From Sulfurovum sp. (lineage in GTDB: Bacteria > Campylobacterota > Campylobacteria > Campylobacterales > Sulfurovaceae): a stretch of DNA of 8,946 nucleotides. The notes under the pieces were generated by a model, which made no database searches, was not told the DNA's origin, and saw only the letters and a list, made by a program, of their open reading frames with translations. Each line of letters opens with the position of its first letter. Within the stretch, counting starts at the first letter, position 1. The position numbers and the translations under genes were made by a program. The stretch spans positions 1 through 8,946 of the forward strand of contig SOIK01000256.1 in NCBI GenBank assembly GCA_004377245.1. Direction: 5' to 3'. Of the stretch, positions 1 through 6,456 are shown one piece after another.

Positions 1-951
1 TTTGGTACACAGTGTGACAAAAAAGAGGCCTTTAAGATCATGGACAAAGCCTATGATCATGGGATCAACTTCTATGACACTGCAGAGCTCTACCCTGTAC
101 CACCTGATGGGAAACTTGCAGGCATCACTGAAGAGTGGGTTGGCGAATGGATGCAAACTAAAGCGCGTGACTCTATCATCCTTGCGACTAAAGTTGCGGG
201 TGCTGCGAGTGGTTGGTTCATTCCCCCTATCCGTCACGGCTTAACAGCTATAGACAGATTTCACATTCAACGTGCTGTAGAAGGAAGTTTAAAACGTCTT
301 AAAACAGACTATATCGACCTCTATCAGATGCATTGGCCAGATACCATTGTACCCATAGAAGAGTCACTTGAAGCGTTTGATAGACTGGTAAAAGCAGGTA
401 AAGTACGTTATATGGGTACCTCCAATGATACTGCCTATGGAACAAGTAAAGCCTTGATGACTTCTCAGTACAAAGGATTCGTACGATTTGAATCCATCCA
501 AAACAACTTCTCTCTACTCAACCGTAGATTTTTAGATGAACTCTCTACACTTTGTAAAAATGAACAAGTCTCACTGCTGCCCTACTCACCACTTGCAGGT
601 GGAGTACTGAGTGGGAAATACAATCAAGCCGGAGAAGCCAAAGGAAGATTTACAGACTATCTCAAATCATCCAACAACAGACAACGCCTCATGGCACAAC
701 GTTTCATGAATGACAAAACACTTGCATCCACACAAAAATATCTAAAGATAGCTGCCGATGCAGGTCTACATCCTGTCACACTGGCTACAGCATGGTCAAA
801 ACAGTTTGATTTCGTTGCTTCTACCATCATCGGTGCAACCCACACAGAGCAACTCGATGCCTCACTCGCAGCGATGAACCTGACACTCAGTGATGAGATC
901 TTAAAAGCTTGCGATAAAGTACATGAAGAGATACTCTACCCTATGGGATAA
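1..951 (+). CDS. Aldo/keto reductase, Tas-like (5' end cut off by window)
   Basis: The product is an NADPH-dependent aldo/keto reductase of the (beta/alpha)8-barrel superfamily, presumably cytosolic; its substrate cannot be told from sequence. The reading frame is open from the first base (FGTQCDKKEAFKIMD), so the ATG at 40 is internal and the true start lies outside; about 20-25 N-terminal residues are missing compared with E. coli Tas. Counting from base 1, the catalytic tetrad is D26 and Y31 (in FYDTAELYPVPP), K64 (LATKVAG) and H111 (LYQMHWPD). Other family marks are SLKRLKTDYIDLYQ, YMGTSNDTAYG, SIQNNFSLLNR and the cofactor-binding STIIGATHTEQL near the C-terminus. The AELYPVPP stretch and overall order resemble Tas rather than other subfamilies. 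It is the only plus-strand gene here and converges on the GGDEF remnant. Family call is firm; the physiological role is unknown. Confidence 0.93.
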   Translation, partial: FGTQCDKKEAFKIMDKAYDHGINFYDTAELYPVPPDGKLAGITEEWVGEWMQTKARDSIILATKVAGAASGWFIPPIRHGLTAIDRFHIQRAVEGSLKRLKTDYIDLYQMHWPDTIVPIEESLEAFDRLVKAGKVRYMGTSNDTAYGTSKALMTSQYKGFVRFESIQNNFSLLNRRFLDELSTLCKNEQVSLLPYSPLAGGVLSGKYNQAGEAKGRFTDYLKSSNNRQRLMAQRFMNDKTLASTQKYLKIAADAGLHPVTLATAWSKQFDFVASTIIGATHTEQLDASLAAMNLTLSDEILKACDKVHEEILYPMG

Positions 952-954
952 GAA

Positions 955-1041
955 CTCGATGCGTTTAAAATCATCATTTCATTTTTTTTGGAAAGTAACA
1001 AGACTATATGACACTATCTAAAGAGATCGCATCAAGTTTTT
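955..1041 (+). terminator. Possible long-loop terminator after the aldo/keto reductase
   Basis: CTCGATGCG at 955-963 can pair with CGCATCAAG at 1028-1036 (one mismatch), and five T residues follow directly at 1037-1041. The loop of about 64 bases is long for an intrinsic terminator, so this is only a candidate. It sits just after the reductase stop codon in the convergent gap. Confidence 0.25.
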
Positions 1042-1056
1042 GAGATATTTTTTACA

Positions 1057-1618
1057 TTAAGTAATTACTCTGTTTTTACCTAACTGTTTGGCCAATAACA
1101 TTTTTTGATCTACTTCGTCGATAAGTTCTGATATATGTCGTTGTGATGATGACTCATCTATCTCAGGATGAATATAGCTTACGCCAAAACTTGCAGAAAA
1201 GTACAGCGATTTCCCACCTTGATTGATATGTTTCATTGCAAAGGTGGAACATATTTTTTCTGCAATCGCTTTTGCCTCATTTAATGTAGTTACAGGAAGT
1301 ATCAAAATAAACTCTTCCCCTCCAAAACGTATTACAAAATCCGACTTTCTTGTGGAACCCATTAAGACATTCGCAAACTCTTTTAGTACAACATCTCCAA
1401 AAACATGACCGTAGTGATCATTGGATTTGTTTAAAATCATCAATATCACCCATAATCAATGCAAAACCGGTATCAAGGCTTTTTGAGAGTTCAAATTGTG
1501 TTTTAAAAATCTTATCTAAAAGCTGTTTGTTCAATACTCCGGTTAAAGGATCTAGCGATACATGATCAGCTTTTTCCAAACTGGATTTTGCTTAGGTTTT
1601 AGGATCCAGAGAGAACAT
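1057..1618 (-). pseudogene. Broken GGDEF-domain gene (diguanylate cyclase remnant)
   Basis: This would encode a stand-alone GGDEF domain of about 186 residues, which would make c-di-GMP from two GTP. Reading from the ATG at 1618 gives MFSLDPKT, then an in-frame TAA (1592-1594), then a normal GGDEF start including LEKADHVSLDPLTG. The frame continues to GDIDDFKQI, where one extra base (a C on the minus strand, within the GG at 1423-1424) shifts it. After the shift come NDHYGHVFGD, the I-site RKSD five residues before the active motif, RFGGEEF, and FSASFGVSY. From ATG to stop is 562 bases, one more than a multiple of three, as a single insertion predicts. A gene finder would call only a 130-residue ORF starting at 1449 with a false N-terminus and without the first metal-binding aspartate. 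An AGGA lies 9 bases before the ATG. Two lesions favour real decay; the frameshift alone could be a sequencing error. Confidence 0.82.
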
Positions 1619-1663
1619 CACTCTATCCTAACGAACTTCTTAAGAGGTTCTTTTGATAACTAC

Positions 1664-1729
1664 ATCCCCTCTTCATGTATATTATTCTTAAATATTTTGC
1701 ATATATACAAGGGGATTAATCTTTTTTTT
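1664..1729 (+). terminator. Plus-oriented hairpin followed by T8
   Basis: ATCCCCT (1664-1670) pairs with AGGGGAT (1710-1716). An inner stem forms between GTATAT (1677-1682) and ATATAC (1703-1708), with an unpaired patch between the two stems. TAATC and eight T residues (1722-1729) follow. The T-run is placed correctly only for plus-strand transcription; read on the minus strand the hairpin has no T-run after it. It ends exactly at the stop codon of the minus-strand PAS-GGDEF-EAL gene. The 1619-1727 gap holds no other recognisable element. Confidence 0.4.
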
Positions 1730-4310
1730 ACTCAACTAAATAAGAACTCAAAAGGGCTTTTTTATTAACAAGGTTTTGGAGAAAGGCTTTCTCAGTACTT
1801 TCTCTTAGTATTTTCCCCATTTCATCAACCGGCATCGGTTTGGCATACAAATATCCCTGAATAGTGCTGCATCCATTTTTCACTAAAAACACTTTTTGCT
1901 CTTGCGTTTCAACCCCTTCGGCAATAACACGTAGATTTAAACTCCCTGCAAGAGCAATCATCGCTTTAACAATAGCTATATCTTCCTCATCATCAGGAAT
2001 ATCTTTTACAAAAGATCGATCAATTTTAAGTGTATCGATAGGAAGACGTTTGAGATAAGATAGGGATGAATAACCTGTACCAAAATCATCAATCGATATC
2101 TCGATACCTAATCGGCTGATCTCTTGAAGCGTTAGAATCGTTTGTTCAGGATTTTTCATAACCTGACTTTCCGTCACCTCTATTTCAAGCCATTGGGGTT
2201 GACACATCGTCTCTTTCAACATCATCTCTAACATTGAAATAAAATCATGTTTTTGAAGTTGTAACATAGAAAGATTAATGGCTAAGCTTCCTGGATTCAA
2301 GCCCTCAGCATACCATTTTACCATCTGTTGCATACCTCTTCTCAATATCCATTTACCCAAAGGGATAATCAATCCCGTTTCCTCCGCAATAGGAATAAAT
2401 TTATCAGGAGGAATAAACCCTTTACTTCCGTCTTTCCAACGTATCAAAGCTTCCATTCCTATGATCTTATTACTCGCTCCATCGATTTGTGGCTGAAAAT
2501 AAAGCATAAAGTTTTCATCTTTTATAGCCTGACGCAGACTTGATTCTAATGCCAAACGTTCAAAAGCTTTTTGTGTCATATCTTCAGTATAAAAGCTATA
2601 TGTGTTACGTCCATCATTTTTCGCTTTGTACATTGCTGCATCAGCATTTTTTAAAATATCATTAGCCGTATCAGCATCATCAGGATAGATACTGATACCA
2701 ATACTTACTGTAATATAGATTGTATGTCCATCAATGACAAGGGGATTATGCATACTCTGCATCAGTTTTTGTACAATATCCGCAACGATAATTGGGTTGT
2801 GTATATGATCAAGTATCACTGTAAACTCGTCTCCACCAAAACGAGCTATCGTATCTGTTTTCCGCAGCTGAGTTTTTATCCTCCGTGCAACCTCTTTGAT
2901 GGCCTCATCACCACATACATGCCCAAGTGAGTCGTTGATCTCTTTAAACCTATCCATATCAATAAATAAGACAGCAATCTTATGGCTATTGCGCTTTGAT
3001 TTTTGGATTGATTGATTAAGTCTGTCCAAAAAGAGTAGACGGTTAGGAAGTCCAGTTAAGACATCATGATAGGCTTGATATTCTAGAGCATCACGTTGTA
3101 GTTTCAAATTCTTTTCATTTTCTTTTTTACGCGTTATATCCAGATAGGTACCTAAGATACCAAACATTTTTCCATATCCATCAGTCAAGGGTACTTTGGA
3201 TGTAGAAACCCATCTCTGTGTGCCATCTTTGTCTGTTAACGGTTCTTCAACATTAAGTTTTGCAATGCCCGTATCCATAACACTTTTGTCCAATGCACGA
3301 TATAGATCAGCCTCATTTTTCCATGGCATATCATAATCATCTTTCCCGATAAGGTGACTTTCATCTTGCAGGTTTGCATCCTGAGCAAAAAGATTGTTAC
3401 CACCTAAATATCGTGACTCTAAATCTTTCCAAAATATCCTAATGGGTATTGTGTTAATAATACTTTTAAGTAAAGCACTCTCATTTCGAATTTGCTTTTC
3501 AAGTTGCTTCTGCTTAGTAATATCAAAAGTGGTTCCAACTAAATAAGTAGTCTGATCCTTTGGATCAAAAACAACTTTACTTTGAACTTGTACGAAACCG
3601 ATCGAACCATCTTTTTTAATGATTTCAAACACACCCTCATAATGGCTCTTTTTTTTAGTCATAATTAGATCTATTGCTTTGCGTAGTTTTTCTTGCGACT
3701 TACTTGTGAGACGCTGTGAAAGCTCTTTATATGTGGGGGTGAAACTTTGAGGTTCTTCACCAAAAATACGAAATACTTCATCATCCCAATGAAGACGCAT
3801 AGAGGGGAATGAGGTCGTCCAACTTCCAAGATGAGCAATGCTTTGTGCATTAGCTAGTCGGGCTCTACTCTCATAAAGTTTTGCATTATCTATACAGGCT
3901 TGAATAGCATAGACAAGTTTTAGATTTATCTTTATCAGAGATTTGAGTACAATATCATCAAGTGGATCACCTGATTTTGTCAATACAAAGTAACCAAAAT
4001 TCTCTAGTTCAAAAAGATAGTAATATTGATCACCAACTTTATCCGTCAAAATATCACGATCACCATTATAAAACCTCTCTTCAAGCGCTTGTACAACAGA
4101 AACATACTCTTCGTTGTTGATCAATATTTTTGGTTTAGCGTAGAGCAACTCAGACATACCGCCACGCTTTTGATATATAGCCGCTGAAGAACAGTTCAGT
4201 CTGCTCAACATCACTCCTATACTTTCATTAAGCATTTTTTTAAGCTCAAGCGTATTCCCTATAGACATTGAGATTTCATAAAGTGCCCATAGCAGCGGAT
4301 TTTTATCCAT
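1728..4310 (-). CDS. GAF-like/PAS/PAS/GGDEF/EAL c-di-GMP enzyme
   Basis: This 860-residue protein carries both c-di-GMP synthase and phosphodiesterase domains and is probably cytoplasmic, as no membrane segment or signal peptide is visible. Order: an N-terminal GAF-like region (about 1-148), PAS 1 (about 153-268, ending LVGTTFDITKQ), PAS 2 (about 276-395, with IGKDDYDMPW and GILGTYLDITRKK), GGDEF (about 410-570) and EAL (about 582-830). The synthase site is intact (DVLTGLPNR, DMDRFKEIND, GGDEF at 492-496) and the inhibitory site RKTD (483-486) has the standard five-residue spacing. The EAL site is also intact: E620-A-L, EVTES (711-715), DDFGTGYSSL (741-750), KIDRSFV, IAEGVET and QGYLYAKPMP. 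Both activities are therefore possible, and which one dominates cannot be read from sequence. Its start overlaps the end of the FIST gene by 8 bases, and TAGGACATATAGG precedes the ATG, suggesting coupled translation and a shared signalling role. Confidence 0.96.
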   Translation of the reverse strand: MDKNPLLWALYEISMSIGNTLELKKMLNESIGVMLSRLNCSSAAIYQKRGGMSELLYAKPKILINNEEYVSVVQALEERFYNGDRDILTDKVGDQYYYLFELENFGYFVLTKSGDPLDDIVLKSLIKINLKLVYAIQACIDNAKLYESRARLANAQSIAHLGSWTTSFPSMRLHWDDEVFRIFGEEPQSFTPTYKELSQRLTSKSQEKLRKAIDLIMTKKKSHYEGVFEIIKKDGSIGFVQVQSKVVFDPKDQTTYLVGTTFDITKQKQLEKQIRNESALLKSIINTIPIRIFWKDLESRYLGGNNLFAQDANLQDESHLIGKDDYDMPWKNEADLYRALDKSVMDTGIAKLNVEEPLTDKDGTQRWVSTSKVPLTDGYGKMFGILGTYLDITRKKENEKNLKLQRDALEYQAYHDVLTGLPNRLLFLDRLNQSIQKSKRNSHKIAVLFIDMDRFKEINDSLGHVCGDEAIKEVARRIKTQLRKTDTIARFGGDEFTVILDHIHNPIIVADIVQKLMQSMHNPLVIDGHTIYITVSIGISIYPDDADTANDILKNADAAMYKAKNDGRNTYSFYTEDMTQKAFERLALESSLRQAIKDENFMLYFQPQIDGASNKIIGMEALIRWKDGSKGFIPPDKFIPIAEETGLIIPLGKWILRRGMQQMVKWYAEGLNPGSLAINLSMLQLQKHDFISMLEMMLKETMCQPQWLEIEVTESQVMKNPEQTILTLQEISRLGIEISIDDFGTGYSSLSYLKRLPIDTLKIDRSFVKDIPDDEEDIAIVKAMIALAGSLNLRVIAEGVETQEQKVFLVKNGCSTIQGYLYAKPMPVDEMGKILRESTEKAFLQNLVNKKALLSSYLVE

Positions 4311-5421
4311 GACCTATATGTCCTACCACAGATGTTTTATTATAAAATTCCAGATAATCTCTACCGTTATTGGCAATTTCACCAAATGTCAATGCTCCTA
4401 CAAGTGGCATATTGCCCTTATAGACTGCTTTAATTTCATTATCAAAGTCCTCTTCCAAAAATAGTGCACGTGAGACACAGTCTATAAACAGGGTAAAATC
4501 ATTTTCAAAATTCATATTTTTTTGACTGATATCTGCAGCATCCTTTGCAGCTTTTATCAATGCATCACTGTTTCCCTGTAAGATATCGACATAATTACCC
4601 TCTTCTATGTTTCCAACACAGACCATTTCCGTACCATTTAAGATAATCGGGTCACGTACTATCTTTTCATTGGAGACAGTGTTAATACCAAAGGGAAATG
4701 ATTTGGCAATGTTAAAAAAGTTATTTTCATTGATAGGTTCAGAAGTGTGTTGGTCTACGACATCTTTATAGACCTTAAATGCCGGTCTATAATCGAGTTC
4801 TTTGACTATGGTAGCTTCCGACTTGGTTACCTGGTAAGGTCCGCTGATACTTTTCCAACCATGATTAACACCTATAGAACTTGGACGTTTCGAATAGGCA
4901 TAAACCAAAGCATCTTGTATTAGTCCATGGTTGGTAAAGAGTGAAGGTTTTTGTTCAAAACTTAATGACCCGGAACCTCCGCCGATATAGTTTATATCCA
5001 GACCATAATTGTCAAATAGAATATTGACACATTTACCAATATTTTTTGTCAACCCATCTACAACAACAAACATGGTTTTGACAGATTCATCAAAATCACC
5101 TATCTGTTCTTCCATATCAGCATCCAACTTATCATAATTTTTTTGGCTGATGTCTTTAATAATATTGACCTGCATTTTGTCATTAAGACCAATAAAAATT
5201 GTACCTTGATCATATTTCTTGGTATTATAAATGATAGAGGGGAAAATACCACCTATGATAGATATAGTATGTTTCAGAAGAATAGGATCAATCAACTCTT
5301 TTTTAAACCCATTGGCATCACATGCCAAAATCATAACAGACTCATTTTTAGAGCTGAGTATATCAATGTTGCTGGTAAAACTTTCTATGGAACCTGTTGA
5401 ATCAAAAATAATATCAGCCAT
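4303..5421 (-). CDS. FIST-domain sensor protein (NosP-like candidate)
   Basis: This 372-residue soluble protein contains FIST_N (about 25-210) and FIST_C (about 210-355). Supporting segments are IGGGSGSLSFEQKP (146-159), the NHGW version of the family's GHGW turn (186-189), FPFGI (242-246), VGNIEEGNYVDIL (269-281), DCVSRALFLEE (314-324) and GALTFGEIANNG (342-353). FIST domains are small-ligand sensors; members called NosP bind haem and respond to nitric oxide, and usually act through a histidine kinase or c-di-GMP enzyme encoded next door. Here the next gene is a PAS-GGDEF-EAL protein overlapping by 8 bases, which fits that pattern. No output domain is fused to it. Haem binding is not shown by the sequence, and another ligand is possible. 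The start is supported by AAAGG (5428-5432) 6 bases before the ATG. A candidate promoter with a palindromic site lies about 75 bases upstream. Confidence 0.9.
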   Translation of the reverse strand: MADIIFDSTGSIESFTSNIDILSSKNESVMILACDANGFKKELIDPILLKHTISIIGGIFPSIIYNTKKYDQGTIFIGLNDKMQVNIIKDISQKNYDKLDADMEEQIGDFDESVKTMFVVVDGLTKNIGKCVNILFDNYGLDINYIGGGSGSLSFEQKPSLFTNHGLIQDALVYAYSKRPSSIGVNHGWKSISGPYQVTKSEATIVKELDYRPAFKVYKDVVDQHTSEPINENNFFNIAKSFPFGINTVSNEKIVRDPIILNGTEMVCVGNIEEGNYVDILQGNSDALIKAAKDAADISQKNMNFENDFTLFIDCVSRALFLEEDFDNEIKAVYKGNMPLVGALTFGEIANNGRDYLEFYNKTSVVGHIGHG

Positions 5422-5495
5422 TCTATGCCTTTATATATAATGCGTAATTAGTACTGTGGGGGATCTAATAAACTATAGAATAGCATTTTTTCTCT

Positions 5496-5525
5496 AGAAT
5501 ATTTGTAGGAATAATCCTACGTCAA
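5496..5525 (-). promoter_or_regulatory. Candidate FIST-operon promoter with palindromic operator
   Basis: On the minus strand TTGACG (5525-5520) and TATTCT (5501-5496) are 18 bases apart, a sigma-70-like pair pointing at the FIST gene. Between them lies a perfect inverted repeat, GTAGGA-TTAT-TCCTAC (5505-5520), where a bound regulator would block RNA polymerase. A second repeat, TACGTC at 5518-5523 with GACGTA at 5539-5544, overlaps the -35 side. The leader would be about 70 bases. The regulator is not recognised from the site. Confidence 0.45.
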
Positions 5526-5547
5526 TTCCAATTACTAAGACGTAATG

Positions 5548-5564
5548 AAAAAAACAGCGGGCTG
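5548..5564 (-). terminator. Short GC-rich inverted repeat with T7 after the transposase remnant
   Basis: On the minus strand CAGCCCGCTG (5564-5555) is followed directly by seven T residues (5554-5548). The stem is only 3-4 base pairs, so it is weak as a terminator. It lies two bases past the transposase stop and may equally be the terminal inverted repeat of the old insertion sequence; no matching end was found on the other side. Confidence 0.3.
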
Positions 5565-5566
5565 AA

Positions 5567-6128
5567 TCATAGTTTTTGATTATAGTTCACAAGATAGTCA
5601 TCAATCAATTTAACTTTCAAACTTCTACGCATTCCCTGATGTGATTTTATAAGCTTTTTGAGCTGCGTAAATAATGAGTTGATAGTGTTGGATATATTTA
5701 GCTCAGGATGGTTTTTATAGGTGAAAAGATAAGATAAATTTCTTCGTAAACTCTTGTAGGCAGCCATTAGTCTTCGATACCATGAATCAAGCTTATTTTC
5801 AAATTTTGTTTGAGTAGTAGAGGTTTAATCTGAATACTATCTTTTTTAAATCTCTGGAGGCTTCAAGAGCCTTAAATAAGCCTCTCTTGCCATCTATTAC
5901 AATACCATTGATAGTGAATTCCATAGTAATCAATTCATCTTTTAGATAAATATAATCCTGGATCTTTTCAGATTCAATATGTTTCCATATGAGTATCTCT
6001 TTGCTTATGGCATCTTTGAAAACAAGTACACCAAATTTATCTTTCCTTCTGCCAAAGAATGTTGCATCTGCAACTATTGTTACGGTATGCGGATTGTATC
6101 TTTGATAGGGTGGCTCATACTCTACTCT
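5567..6128 (-). pseudogene. Decayed transposase (IS256-like, variant type) remnant
   Basis: Two reading frames of one transposase can be joined. Frame A (6125-5799) reads VEYEPPYQRYNPHTVTIVAD, then ATFFGRRKDKFGVLVFKD and INGIVIDGKRGLFKAL, giving two DDE-type aspartates (IVADATFF, IVIDG), then stops at a TGA. Frame B (about 5806-5567) continues as KFENKLDSWY, RRLMAAYKSLRRNLSYLFTY, ELNISNTINSL, and ends near KLIDDYL. Besides the frameshift, FKAL runs straight into EASRDLKK (near 5862), where such transposases have a Cys/His-containing stretch, and DSWY runs straight into RRLMAAYKSL (near 5775), so two internal deletions are likely. The N-terminal DNA-binding part is absent, because the remnant ends at the stop codon of the DUF6172 gene. 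The family name rests on memory of similar Campylobacterota transposases and is the least certain part. It cannot make an active transposase. Confidence 0.8.
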
Positions 6129-6451
6129 TATTCGCTTGCTTCTTCTTGAACAGCTTCAACTACTTCTTTTACTGGTTTATCGACTGTTTTTGCTAATATC
6201 TCTACATAACATTCTGTAGCACCCGTTGCTTTTACTGCGTCAAGTGCTTTGATAAGTTCTTCAAATTTAACAACTTCTGCGTTGTCTGAAGTAGTACCTA
6301 TTTTACAGTCAAAGTCCCAGTACATTGTAGCTGCATCGGGAAGCTTTTTCTTACGTTCACGTTTTACATACTTACGAATGTCATTTTTTACTGCTTCGAG
6401 TACGCGGTCTTCGTGTTTTTTTTCGTCTGTTAATTTAAATATTTTTTTCAT
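6128..6451 (-). CDS. DUF6172 family protein
   Basis: This is a small, highly charged protein of 107 residues of unknown function. The N-terminus MKKIFKLTDEKKHEDRVLEA, then IRKYVKRERKKKLPD, YWDFDCKIG and the late CYVEILAKT match my recollection of the DUF6172 pattern (KKTFKL, RKYVKRERRK, WDFDC, YVEILA). The tail PVKEVVEAVQEEASE is acidic and may be lineage-specific or altered, since a transposase remnant begins at the stop codon. No membrane segment or signal peptide is visible. The gene follows the RhlE-type helicase gene after a 5-base gap and has a strong Shine-Dalgarno sequence overlapping the helicase stop, so the two are very likely co-translated. The basic RKYVKRERKKK stretch could contact nucleic acid, but that is inference only. 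Confidence 0.85.
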   Translation of the reverse strand: MKKIFKLTDEKKHEDRVLEAVKNDIRKYVKRERKKKLPDAATMYWDFDCKIGTTSDNAEVVKFEELIKALDAVKATGATECYVEILAKTVDKPVKEVVEAVQEEASE

Positions 6452-6456
6452 ATTTT

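Noticed and set aside
40..951. ATG at 40 as the start of the aldo/keto reductase
   Set aside because: The frame is open and family-like back to base 1 (FGTQ...EAFKIMDKAYDHG), so this methionine is internal.
1057..1449. A 130-residue ORF starting MILMILNKSNDHYG taken as an intact gene
   Set aside because: Its first residues come from the wrong frame. The natural GGDEF N-terminal half lies just upstream in another frame, so this is part of a frameshifted gene.
1633..1650. GAACTTCTTAAGAGGTTC near-palindrome as an operator or terminator
   Set aside because: It has one mismatch pair, no T-run, and lies upstream of a dead gene with no clear promoter; it could be chance in AT-rich DNA.
5567..5767. 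A 66-residue ORF as a small hypothetical protein
   Set aside because: It is the C-terminal part of a transposase; its homologous upstream part continues past its ATG in the same frame and then in a shifted frame.
5858..5872. AGGCT-TCAAG-AGCCT inverted repeat inside the transposase remnant
   Set aside because: Five-base arms inside former coding sequence near a likely deletion junction; too short to support a function.
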